Shown here: piece after piece, positions 15,380 to 23,039 of the stretch
How positions within the stretch are numbered: position 1 is the first letter of the stretch
Layout: each line of letters opens with the position of its first letter
NCBI GenBank assembly: GCA_030837505.1
Contig: JAUPKJ010000209.1
Location: 1 to 34,626, forward strand
Direction: 5' to 3'
DNA: 34,626 nt
Origin: Actinomycetota bacterium
GTDB lineage: Bacteria; Actinomycetota; Actinomycetes; Actinomycetales; Kineosporiaceae
Position numbers and translations under genes: made by a program
Notes under the pieces: generated by a model
The model's database searches: none
Told to the model about the DNA's origin: nothing
What the model saw: the letters and a program-made list of their open reading frames with translations, nothing else

Positions 15380-17143
15380 TCATCCTGAGGCCCCCCGGCC
15401 GCTTTCGCACGACGGGACGTCGTCGGGGGCACAGGGCAGGACCACGCGGAAGGTGGCCCCTCCCCCCGGTGTCGGGCGCAGACAGACCGTGCCACCGTGG
15501 GACTCGACCACGGCGACCACGATGGACAGCCCCAGCCCCGCGCCTCCCCCCTGCCCCCGGGAACGAGAGGTGTCCACGCGGTAGAACCTCTCGAACACCC
15601 GAGCGGCCTTGTCCGGAGGGATCCCCGGACCGTGGTCGCGGACCTCCAGGAGGGCGACGTCGCCGGGGCTACCAGGGCTACCAGGGCTACCGGGGCTGCC
15701 GGGGCTGCCGGGGCTGCCGGCGGAGGCCGGGCCCGAGGACTGTCCCGGAACCACCCCGACCGCCAGCTCGATCGGAGTCCCCGGCGGGGTGTGCCGGATC
15801 GCGTTCCCCATGAGATTGGCGACCACTTGTCGCAGACGGTCCTCGTCCCCGATCACGACCGTCGGACAGGGGCCCCCCGAGGCCGGCCCGCACAGGGTCA
15901 CCCTCCGGGTGGGGTCCAGCCCCCGGGCATCGTGCACCGCGTCCCCGGCCAGCACCGCCAGATCGACCGGCTCGCTGCGGGCCGGGCGCTTCTCGTCGAG
16001 TCGGGCCAGGAGCAGGAGATCCTCCACGAGCCCGCCCATACGCTCGGCCTCGCTCTCGATCCGCCGCATGGTCCGGGGCACCTCGTGATCGGCGACGGCG
16101 CCCTGCCGGTACAGCTCCGCGAACCCGCGGATCGCCGCCAACGGCGTGCGCAGCTCGTGCGAGGCATCGGCCGCGAACCTGCGGGTCCTGGACTCGGAGG
16201 CCTCCCGGTCCCGGAAAGCCGATTCGATCTGCGCCAGCATGCCGTTCAACGACTCGGTGAGCCGTCCGACCTCCGTGCGGGCAGGGCGCGTGGGCACCCG
16301 TTGCGACAGGTCCCCCGCCGCGATCGCCGCCGCCGTCCGTTCGACCTGCGCAAGGGGCACGAAGGCCCGGCGGATCGCCAACCATCCCAGCAGGACACCG
16401 GCCAGTAGGACGGCGCATCCGCTCCAGAGAACGGCCCACCGCACCTTGTCCACAGAGCTGTCCACATCGTCCAGGGACTGGGCGACCAGAATCGCCCCGG
16501 GGTGTTCCCCCTCGGAATCCTCGTACAGGAAGGGCAGGGCGACGACGCGGAAGGACCCGGAGTCCTCGATCAGACCCCGGGCCGTGCGGATCCGGCCGTT
16601 GTCCGCCGTGGCCTCGGCATGCGTTGGCTGGTCCAGGACGGCAGCCCGGGACAGCTCCCCCCAGGGCAGGGAGGTGCGCAGCCCCGTGGCGTCGTCGTCC
16701 AGGCTCAGCTGCAGGACGTACGAGGGGAGCGAGAAAGGACCGCCCCTCTGATCGTCCCGCAGAGAGGCAACGGCACGTTCGAGGTATCCGGGATCCCGGT
16801 GCAGCCTCAGATGGATCTGGGCCAGGTCCTCGTCCACCTGGGCGACCAGGAAACCGCGCAGGACACTCTGCATTGTCCATCCGGTCGAAAGAACCGCCCC
16901 CGCCAACAGGACCAGCAGGATCCCCAGCAGCCGCACTCGCAGCGACACCGTGCTGAGCCGCACCACGGCCCCCTGCGGCAGGGTGCGCGTCCGGCGCCAG
17001 AACAGCCGTCCGCCCCGCCGGGCCCTGTCCCCGGCGGACAGCGGGGCCGACGCCTCACCCCCGCCCACCGGCTCTGCGCGGTCGGCCTGCTCGGGCCCGG
17101 TGACCGGAACACTCGGAACACCGGTTTCAGAATCGGTGGACAC
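15380..17143 (-). CDS. Sensor histidine kinase
   Basis: The 587-residue membrane kinase has a 65-residue proline-rich N-terminus, TM1 (about 72-90), an extracytoplasmic sensor of about 145 residues, TM2 (about 236-258), HAMP (258-311), and HisKA with the phospho-acceptor H329 in ASHELRTPLAAIRG. HATPase follows, with N box NLMGNAIRHT (443-452), G1 DHGPGIP and G2 GAGLGLS (534-540). The sensor has no recognised ligand fold. Start GTG 17143 is 9 bases after the response regulator stop, so the pair is cotranscribed. An unusual six-fold Ser-Pro-Gly repeat (about 477-494) sits between the N and G1 boxes. The likely signal is envelope or secretion stress, inferred from the htrA neighbour. Confidence 0.93.
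   Translation of the reverse strand: MSTDSETGVPSVPVTGPEQADRAEPVGGGEASAPLSAGDRARRGGRLFWRRTRTLPQGAVVRLSTVSLRVRLLGILLVLLAGAVLSTGWTMQSVLRGFLVAQVDEDLAQIHLRLHRDPGYLERAVASLRDDQRGGPFSLPSYVLQLSLDDDATGLRTSLPWGELSRAAVLDQPTHAEATADNGRIRTARGLIEDSGSFRVVALPFLYEDSEGEHPGAILVAQSLDDVDSSVDKVRWAVLWSGCAVLLAGVLLGWLAIRRAFVPLAQVERTAAAIAAGDLSQRVPTRPARTEVGRLTESLNGMLAQIESAFRDREASESRTRRFAADASHELRTPLAAIRGFAELYRQGAVADHEVPRTMRRIESEAERMGGLVEDLLLLARLDEKRPARSEPVDLAVLAGDAVHDARGLDPTRRVTLCGPASGGPCPTVVIGDEDRLRQVVANLMGNAIRHTPPGTPIELAVGVVPGQSSGPASAGSPGSPGSPGSPGSPGSPGDVALLEVRDHGPGIPPDKAARVFERFYRVDTSRSRGQGGGAGLGLSIVVAVVESHGGTVCLRPTPGGGATFRVVLPCAPDDVPSCESGRGASG
15665..15718. repeat. 9-bp tandem repeat, six units, inside the kinase gene
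   Basis: Units of GGGGCTACC, AGGGCTACC and GGGGCTGCC run head to tail in frame and encode Ser-Pro-Gly six times on the minus strand. Gain or loss of a unit would keep the frame and change loop length in the ATP-binding domain. Confidence 0.9.
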
Positions 17144-17152
17144 CGGACCGGC

Positions 17153-17860
17153 TCAGGCTTCCGGCGGAAGTTTGAGCACGTACCCCACCCCGCGCCGGGT
17201 GTGGATGAGGGGCGAACGGTCTTTGTCGATCTTGCGTCGCAGGTAGGAGATGTAGGACTCGACGATCCCCGACTCCCCGTTGAAATCGTAGGCCCAGACA
17301 TGATCGAGGATCTGGGCCTTGGACAGCACCCTGTTCGGGTTGAGCATGAGGTAACGCAGCAGTTTGAACTCCGTGGGGGACAACTCGATCGCATGCCCCG
17401 CCCGACGGACCTCGTGGGAGTCCTCGTCCAGCTCCAGATCGTGGAACAACAACCGCCCGCTCGTCTCCGCCGCCAGGGCCCCCGTCCGCCGCAGCACGGC
17501 GCGGATCCGGGCCACGACCTCCTCCAGACTGAAGGGTTTGGTGACGTAGTCGTCCCCGCCCACGGTGAGCCCCTGGACCTTGTCGCTGGTCTCGTCCCTG
17601 GCCGTGAGGAACAGGATCGGCATCTGGCTGCCGCGCTCGCGGAGCTTGCGAGTCACTGTGAAACCGTCCATGTCGGGCAGCATCACGTCGAGCACCACGA
17701 GATCGGGCCGGTGCTGTTCGGCCAGCTTCAGGGCTTGCGCGCCATCGGCCGCCGGCACCACGTCGAAACCTGCGAAGCGCAGGCTCGCGGTCAAGAGCTC
17801 TCGGATACTCGGCTCGTCATCGACGACGAGCAATCGTGCCTCTGGAGTGTTCTCTGCCAC
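17153..17860 (-). CDS. OmpR/PhoB-family response regulator
   Basis: The 235-residue protein has a receiver domain with acidic pocket VVDDEP, phospho-aspartate in DLVVLDVMLPDMDG, the threonine of LFLTARDE and lysine of YVTKPFSLEE. A winged-helix DNA-binding domain follows, ending TRRGVGYVLKLPPEA. It pairs with the kinase starting 9 bases downstream. Start GTG 17860 has a GGGAGGAG site. The frame is open 76 codons further, but that stretch lacks receiver homology and is the apbE gene read in another frame. Its first 44 bases overlap the 3' end of apbE, and three 7-bp direct repeats lie 24-52 bases before the start, suggesting self-regulation from within apbE. Confidence 0.94.
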   Translation of the reverse strand: MAENTPEARLLVVDDEPSIRELLTASLRFAGFDVVPAADGAQALKLAEQHRPDLVVLDVMLPDMDGFTVTRKLRERGSQMPILFLTARDETSDKVQGLTVGGDDYVTKPFSLEEVVARIRAVLRRTGALAAETSGRLLFHDLELDEDSHEVRRAGHAIELSPTEFKLLRYLMLNPNRVLSKAQILDHVWAYDFNGESGIVESYISYLRRKIDKDRSPLIHTRRGVGYVLKLPPEA

Positions 17861-18869
17861 GTCCCGAAGTCTCCTCCCGCTTCCTGGGAACCTGCTGACA
17901 GCGATCTGACGGATCGGTGTTCGTGTCCTTCGAACTCCGCCCGGCCTCCGTCCGGTCTCCCGCCTGCACGGTCCCGCCGCGGACCTGGGTGAGCGTCCCG
18001 GCGCGGTCCACGACGAGCGCCGCGTGGTCCGGCAGCGCCCGCAGCCGGGCCACGCACGCCGGCCCTTGGGCGAACGCTGCGGTGGCATGGATGTCCGCCC
18101 AGGTCAGGCAGGGTCCGATCACTGTGACCGCCAGCAGGTCCTCGGCGGCGGCCCCCGTGTCCGGCCGCAGGATGTGCGGGCCGCGGGCCGCCGTCCCGGA
18201 GGTCGCGATCCCTCCGTGCCGCAGGGACACCGTGACCGGCACGTGGCTGCGGTCCGTGGGGTCCTCGACGCCGATCACCCAGCCGGGGGAATCCGTGAGG
18301 GAACACCCCACGGTGACGTCCCCTCCGGCCACGACACAGTGATCCACCCCGGGGAGGGTCTCCAGACGGACGGCGGCCAGTTCGACCGCCCATCCCTTGA
18401 CGAGTCCCGTGGGATCGAAACGCGCGTCCCCGGTCGGATCGAGGCGGTCGGGGACCTCCTGCGGGGCACTCCCCGACGCAGTGCCCCGGCCGGTGCCGGT
18501 TTCCAGCGCGGCGTCGGGGGAACAGAAGGCGGCGTCGGGGGAACAGAAGGCATCGAACCAGCCCTCTGTCCGTTCCCTGGCCAGCTCGCACACCTGCACG
18601 ATCCGGCGCAGCCGGTCCCCGGCGTTCCTCAGGGACAGCTCTCCTCGCCGCAGGCGGTTGAGCGCGCTGTCGGCCCGCCAGGGGCTGAGCTCGGTCTCGA
18701 CGGCGCGCAGTTCGTCGAAGAATCCGGCCACGGCCCGTTCCACCGTCGGACCGGCGATCTCACCGCGCAGGTGCACGCTCACGGGCATACCCATGACCTG
18801 CTCGACCCACACGCTGCGGGGCAGCGCTCCGCGGACGGGCCCGGCCAGCACCTGCGCGTGGCCGGGCAT
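17817..18869 (-). CDS. apbE: FAD:protein FMN transferase (ApbE family)
   Basis: ApbE uses FAD and Mg2+ to attach FMN by a phosphoester bond to a threonine of target proteins. The 350-residue protein shows DPTGLVKGWA (152-161), AGGDVTVG (181-188), GIATSGTAARGPHILRPDTG (220-239) and the metal-binding TWADIHATAAF (256-266). Here DIHATA replaces the more common DALSTA. No signal peptide or lipobox is seen, so this copy may act in the cytosol or be membrane-associated. Its ATG at 18869 shares one base with the stop of the FMN-binding protein, its evident substrate. A 40-residue basic tail beyond the domain runs into the response regulator gene. A 7-residue block (CSPDAAF) is duplicated at 109-122. 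Confidence 0.9.
   Translation of the reverse strand: MPGHAQVLAGPVRGALPRSVWVEQVMGMPVSVHLRGEIAGPTVERAVAGFFDELRAVETELSPWRADSALNRLRRGELSLRNAGDRLRRIVQVCELARERTEGWFDAFCSPDAAFCSPDAALETGTGRGTASGSAPQEVPDRLDPTGDARFDPTGLVKGWAVELAAVRLETLPGVDHCVVAGGDVTVGCSLTDSPGWVIGVEDPTDRSHVPVTVSLRHGGIATSGTAARGPHILRPDTGAAAEDLLAVTVIGPCLTWADIHATAAFAQGPACVARLRALPDHAALVVDRAGTLTQVRGGTVQAGDRTEAGRSSKDTNTDPSDRCQQVPRKREETSGRGREHSRGTIARRR
17884..17912 (-). promoter_or_regulatory. Three 7-bp direct repeats before the response regulator
   Basis: On the minus strand CCGTCAG (17912-17906), ATCG, CTGTCAG (17901-17895), CAGG, TTCCCAG (17890-17884) give an exact 11-bp period. They resemble the two CTCCCAG repeats at htrA (shared xTxxCAG). 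No -10 box is evident between them and the GTG at 17860, so a repressing or internal role is possible. The site lies inside the apbE coding region. Confidence 0.5.
18510..18551. repeat. 21-bp tandem duplication in apbE
   Basis: Two perfect 21-bp copies (18510-18530, 18531-18551) encode the doubled CSPDAAF block. The insertion is in a loop before the DPTGLVKG motif and keeps the frame. Confidence 0.88.
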
Positions 18870-19441
18870 CAGCCCGCCTGATCGATCGCTGACTGCAGGG
18901 AACGGACGTAACCCTCGCTGGTGACCGTGGCCCCGGAGACCCCGTCGAGCTCTGCGCTCTGCCGTTCGACGGTCTGCTGCTGCAGGATGGGCAGGGCGTA
19001 GGAGTTGATCTGAACGTCCTTGGGGTTGTCGTTCGGGTACTTCAGTGCCCGGGCGGCTGTGATCCGGCCGTCCCCCACCTTGATCTGCACCTGCACGTCT
19101 CCCCAACGGGTGGAGACCGCCTGCCCGGTCCACGTCCCCGCTGCCAGGGACCCCGAACCCTTCGAATCGTTCGAGCCGTTCGAACTCGAGCCGTTCGTTT
19201 CCTGCGAGCCGCTCGTGCTCTTCCCGGCTTCTGAGGCGTCCGGGTCCTGTCGGCCGTTCGATTTCTGCGCCGAAGGCGTCGATCCGCTCGTGCCGCTGGG
19301 GCTCGGCTCGTCCGCGCCGGAAGTGCCCGTGGCGCCGGCGGCGTCGGCCGGATCCGTGGAGCCGCCCGTGCTCGTGTGGTAGCTGAACAGCAGCACCAGG
19401 CCGCTGATCGTGCTCATCAGGGCGATGACGATCTTCTTCAT
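18869..19441 (-). CDS. Secreted/membrane-anchored FMN-binding domain protein
   Basis: The 190-residue protein has one N-terminal membrane segment (about 3-20), a serine/glycine/asparagine linker (about 25-100) and a C-terminal FMN_bind domain. The domain carries the flavinylation motif DGVSGATVTS (166-175), in which T172 is the expected FMN attachment site. It has no lipobox. The covalent FMN would shuttle electrons outside the membrane. ATG 19441 follows an AAAGGA site, 26 bases after the ferric-reductase-like gene. Its stop overlaps the apbE start (TGATG). The order reductase, FMN carrier, ApbE is that of described actinobacterial extracytoplasmic flavin-transfer modules. Confidence 0.92.
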   Translation of the reverse strand: MKKIVIALMSTISGLVLLFSYHTSTGGSTDPADAAGATGTSGADEPSPSGTSGSTPSAQKSNGRQDPDASEAGKSTSGSQETNGSSSNGSNDSKGSGSLAAGTWTGQAVSTRWGDVQVQIKVGDGRITAARALKYPNDNPKDVQINSYALPILQQQTVERQSAELDGVSGATVTSEGYVRSLQSAIDQAG

Positions 19442-19467
19442 GGCAGTCCTTTCCGAGTCTTTCGCCG

Positions 19468-20895
19468 TCACCACGAAAAACGTTCCCGGTGGACGGCCCG
19501 GGCCGGGACCCCGGCCTTCAGGGCCGCCCGCCGGGCCGCAGCCATCCACCCCGGCCCGCCGCACAGGAAGACGTCGTGCTCGTCGATGTCCGGCACGAGC
19601 TGTTGCAGGGCCTGGACGTCCGTCAGATGTGCTGCCGATTCCGGGAGCCAGCTGTTCCTGTCCCGGACCCGATGGCCCGCGATCACGTGCACCCGCGCCC
19701 CCTTCCTCGCAGCGGTCCGTTCCACGTGAGGCAGGAGAACGGCCTGGGACACGTCCCCCACCCGGTAGATCACGGTCAGCTCACCGGGCTCATGATCGAG
19801 ATCCTCCAGGAGGGACAGCATCGGTGCCATCCCGATCCCGGCCCCCATCAACGTCACCTTGCTGCGGGTCCTGACCCCCGCATGCAACAGGCCGTAGGGC
19901 CCTTCGATCGCCACCCGGGTCCCCGGGGCCATTCGGGCCACCCGGGAACTGCCGTCGCCGAGGTCCTGGACCGTGATCCGCAGGCTCTTGCCGTCCGGTG
20001 CCGCAGACAGGGAATAGGGATGCCCCCGGGACCATCCCGGACCGTCCAGGAAACGCCACACGAAGAATTGACCGGCCCGCACCGGGAGACGATCCAGACG
20101 CCGTCCCGTGAGATACACCGAGACCACCCCGGGGGCCTCCGGCGCCACCAGCTCGACCACCAGACGGTGCCGCAGCGTTCGGAACAGTGGCAGCCCCACC
20201 CGCCACACGAGCACGCAGGCCAGGGCCGTCCCCCACAACGACCACCAGTACAAGGTCGCGGCCGGTGAGGCCAGGAAATCGCCGCCCGTCCACAGCTGGT
20301 GCGGCAGCGCCAACCCCGTGCCCAGATACGCATACAGGTGCAACAGATGCCACGACTCGTACCTCAGCCGCCGTCTGGCCCGACGGATCGAGAGCACCGC
20401 CACCATGATCAAAAGTAGGGTGCCCACGAGGGCCAGCAGCATCCCCGGGTAGTCCTGCACCATCGAGACGAACTCCGAAACGACCGTCGAGTCCCCTGCC
20501 GCCGAGTACCCCACCGTGACCAGCACGATGTGCAGAACCATCCCGTTGACCGAAACAAAACCCACAACTCGATGCCAGGCCAGCAACCGGTCCTGTCCCC
20601 AGGCCCTCTCCCACCACGGGATCCTGGCGATCAACAGCATCTGGATCAGCATGAGGTCCGAGGCCAGCAGACCAGACAGCCGACCCGACGCGACCAGCGC
20701 GTCGGACCGGGATCCCCCCAGATCCTGCACCCCCCCGTGGCTCACCCACAGGGCCACGACGAACAGCAGGCTCGCCCAGATCAGGCTCCCCGTGAGATCA
20801 CGCTTCCACCCGGGCCGTCCCTGGGGAACCTTCACATCGTCCCGCCTCGACGCCTCGGCTGACGCCGCGCCGTTGGACCCAAATGTCCGGACCAT
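19468..20895 (-). CDS. Ferric-reductase-like transmembrane flavocytochrome
   Basis: The 475-residue protein joins a membrane heme domain to a ferredoxin-NADP reductase fold. About six helices span 38-235. Candidate bis-histidine heme ligands are H108/H122 and H183 or H186/H199. The reductase part has the FAD motif RGHPYSLSAAP (290-300), the pyridine nucleotide site GAGIGMAPMLSLLE (351-364) and a C-terminal FLCGGPGWM. It should pass electrons from cytosolic NAD(P)H across the membrane, here most likely to the FMN-binding protein encoded next. The terminal acceptor is unknown. Start ATG 20895 has GGAGG at good spacing. It begins the minus-strand cluster that runs through apbE and the two-component genes. 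Confidence 0.92.
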   Translation of the reverse strand: MVRTFGSNGAASAEASRRDDVKVPQGRPGWKRDLTGSLIWASLLFVVALWVSHGGVQDLGGSRSDALVASGRLSGLLASDLMLIQMLLIARIPWWERAWGQDRLLAWHRVVGFVSVNGMVLHIVLVTVGYSAAGDSTVVSEFVSMVQDYPGMLLALVGTLLLIMVAVLSIRRARRRLRYESWHLLHLYAYLGTGLALPHQLWTGGDFLASPAATLYWWSLWGTALACVLVWRVGLPLFRTLRHRLVVELVAPEAPGVVSVYLTGRRLDRLPVRAGQFFVWRFLDGPGWSRGHPYSLSAAPDGKSLRITVQDLGDGSSRVARMAPGTRVAIEGPYGLLHAGVRTRSKVTLMGAGIGMAPMLSLLEDLDHEPGELTVIYRVGDVSQAVLLPHVERTAARKGARVHVIAGHRVRDRNSWLPESAAHLTDVQALQQLVPDIDEHDVFLCGGPGWMAAARRAALKAGVPARAVHRERFSW

Positions 20896-20922
20896 CGTTC
20901 CTCCGACCTCGGGACCGCTCCT

Positions 20923-20963
20923 CCCCGGTACGGCGCCAGGACATGGAAGGCGCCGTACCGGGG
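20923..20963 (-). terminator. Hairpin between XPB gene and ferric-reductase-like gene
   Basis: A perfect 15-bp stem (20923-20937 with 20949-20963) with an 11-base loop lies downstream of the XPB helicase and only 27 bases before the reductase start codon. It may end the helicase transcript, or act as a 5' leader element of the reductase if its promoter lies upstream. Apart from this and the repeat at 21141-21213, the gap 20896-21214 holds nothing recognised. Confidence 0.75.
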
Positions 20964-21140
20964 TCACCCCTGAGCGACACGGTGACATCCCTGACTGGGA
21001 AAACGCTGGAGGTTTCGGGTGAGGACCTCACCACTCCCGCGCCACAGCCCGGTCACCCTCTCAGCGGCCGACACCCGGACCTGGTTACGGAACACTGCGG
21101 AGCGTGCCCGGACCGAACACCTGCGTGCACTTCCCACCCC

Positions 21141-21213
21141 GCCGGACCCCGCCAGGCAGAGATCGCCGCCGGACCCCGCCGGACAGAGATCGCCGCCGGA
21201 CCCCGCCGGACAG
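21141..21213. repeat. 27-bp tandem repeat downstream of the XPB gene
   Basis: Units begin at 21141, 21168 and 21195, the last one partial; each starts GCCGGACCCCGCC and the full copies end GAGATCGCC. The array stops two bases before the helicase stop codon. Confidence 0.85.
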
Positions 21214-21214
21214 C

Positions 21215-22888
21215 TCAGCCGTCGAGGCCGGAACAGGCGTCCCCTCCCGAGCCCATGATCTCCTCGGCGTCCACGATCCGGTAGGCGTACCCCTGCTCGG
21301 CGAGAAAACGCTGCCGATGCGCGGCGTACTCCTGATCGAGGGTGTCCCTGGCCACGACCGCGTAGAACCGGGCAGAACACCCGTCCCGTTTCGGCCTGAG
21401 GATCCGCCCCATCCGCTGCGCCTCCTCCTGACGCGACCCTAAAGCCCCCGACACCTGAATCGCCTCCCGGGCATCCGGCAGATCGATCGAGATGTTGGCG
21501 ACCTTTCTGACCACCAAGGTGGTCAGCTCTCCCGTCCGGAACGCCTCCAACAACCGTTGCCTCTGCGGGACCGGCGTCTCCCCTTTGATCACCGGAGCGT
21601 CGAGCATCTGCCCCAGCTCGTCCAACTGGTCCAGGTACTGACCGATCACCAGGAGGGGCTCCCCGGCGTGCCGATCCGCCAGGGCGCGCACGACCCGCAC
21701 CTTCTGCTCGCTGCCTGCGCACAACCGATACTTGTCCTGAGCCTGCGCCGTCGCGTACGTCAGCCGTTCGGACTCCGGCAGGGTCACCCGGACCTCCACA
21801 CAGTCCGCCGGGGCGATGTACCCCTGGGACTCGATGTCCTTCCACGGCGCGTCGTAGCGTTTCGGCCCGATCAGGGAGAACACGTCCCCCTCCCGGCCGT
21901 CCTCCCTCAGGAGGGTCGCCGTCAGCCCCAGCCGCCGACGGGCCTGTAGATCGGCCGTCATCCGGAACACGGGCGCCGGCAGCAGATGCACCTCGTCGTA
22001 GATCACCAGACCCCAGTCCCTGGCGTCGAGCAGCTCCAGATGCGTGTAGACGCCCTTCCGGCGGGTCGTCATCACCTGATACGTCGCGATCGTCACCGGA
22101 CGGACCTCCTTGCGGGCCCCCGAGTACTCGCCGATCTCGTCCTCCGTCAGCCGCGTGCGCCGAAGGAGCTCCTCACGCCACTGCCGGGCCGCGACCGTGT
22201 TCGTCACCAGGATCAGCGTGGTGGCGCTCGCCCTTGCCATCGCAGCGGCACCGACGATCGTCTTGCCCGCACCGCACGGCAGAACGACGACCCCAGAACC
22301 CCCGTGCCAAAAATTCTCGACGGCCTCGTGCTGGTAGGGCCGCAGCGACCACCCCTCCTCGCGCAACGCGATCGGATGGGCCTCCCCGCTGACGTACCCC
22401 GCAAGGTCCTCCGCCGGCCATCCGAGCTTGAGCAGAAGCTGTTTCAGACGGCCGCGCTCGCGGGGGTGCACGACCACCTCGTCCTTCCCGGACCGGTTCC
22501 CCACCAGCGGGGCGATCTTGCGGTTGCGCAGCACCTCCTCCAGGACAGGGATGTCGAAGGCCCGCAGAACCAACCCGTGGACCGGGTGCTTGACCAGCTG
22601 AAGGCGGCCGTAACGCGCCATGGTCTCTGCGACGTCGATCAGGATCGTGTGCGGAACCGGGTAACGGGAGTACCGGAGGAGGACGTCGATCACCTGTTCG
22701 GCGTCGTGCCCCGCAGCCCGGGCGTTCCACAGGCCCAACGGGGTGAGCCGGTAGGTGTGGATGTGTTCGGGAGCCCGTTCGAGCTCGGCGAACGGCGCGA
22801 TCGCCTGGCGGCACTTCGCAGCATCGGAGTGATCGACGTCCAGCAGCAAGGTCTTGTCGCTCTGGACGATCAGAGGGCCGTCTGTCAC
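21215..22888 (-). CDS. XPB-type DNA repair helicase
   Basis: The 557-residue superfamily 2 helicase is the bacterial counterpart of XPB/Rad25 (M. tuberculosis Rv0861c). An N-terminal damage-recognition-like region precedes Walker A LPCGAGKT (203-210), DEVH (298-301), TATLLREDGRE (323-333, containing the RED motif) and motif VI QRMGRILRPKRDG. It should translocate 3' to 5' on DNA. The repair role is assumed from XPB relatives. Start GTG 22888 follows GGAGA. A strong hairpin lies 68 bases upstream, so it has its own promoter or depends on readthrough from the membrane protein and helicase-associated genes, its usual genomic partners. Confidence 0.94.
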   Translation of the reverse strand: MTDGPLIVQSDKTLLLDVDHSDAAKCRQAIAPFAELERAPEHIHTYRLTPLGLWNARAAGHDAEQVIDVLLRYSRYPVPHTILIDVAETMARYGRLQLVKHPVHGLVLRAFDIPVLEEVLRNRKIAPLVGNRSGKDEVVVHPRERGRLKQLLLKLGWPAEDLAGYVSGEAHPIALREEGWSLRPYQHEAVENFWHGGSGVVVLPCGAGKTIVGAAAMARASATTLILVTNTVAARQWREELLRRTRLTEDEIGEYSGARKEVRPVTIATYQVMTTRRKGVYTHLELLDARDWGLVIYDEVHLLPAPVFRMTADLQARRRLGLTATLLREDGREGDVFSLIGPKRYDAPWKDIESQGYIAPADCVEVRVTLPESERLTYATAQAQDKYRLCAGSEQKVRVVRALADRHAGEPLLVIGQYLDQLDELGQMLDAPVIKGETPVPQRQRLLEAFRTGELTTLVVRKVANISIDLPDAREAIQVSGALGSRQEEAQRMGRILRPKRDGCSARFYAVVARDTLDQEYAAHRQRFLAEQGYAYRIVDAEEIMGSGGDACSGLDG

Positions 22889-22955
22889 AGGTTGTCTCTC
22901 CAGGTCTCGTCTCCCACGGGGGCACGCCGCAGGCGGTGTGCGGACCCTGTCCGGG

Positions 22956-22985
22956 CGCTACGTCCGCATCAGCGCGGACGTAGCG
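22956..22985 (-). terminator. Hairpin between membrane protein gene and XPB gene
   Basis: A perfect 12-bp stem (22956-22967 with 22974-22985) closes an ATCAGC loop, 55 bases after the stop of the upstream gene. Confidence 0.8.
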
Positions 22986-23039
22986 TTCCGGTCGCCCGGC
23001 TCGGCCACCGTCTCCGGTGCTGGCAGCGACCCGCTCGAT

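Noticed and set aside
19441-19564. Longer N-terminus for the FMN-binding protein
   Set aside because: The extension is Gly/Pro/Arg-rich, overlaps the reductase 3' end, and would bury the clear membrane signal that starts at the AAAGGA-preceded ATG 19441.
21141-21213. Possible CRISPR array
   Set aside because: The 27-bp units are directly adjacent with no unique spacers, and no cas gene is nearby.
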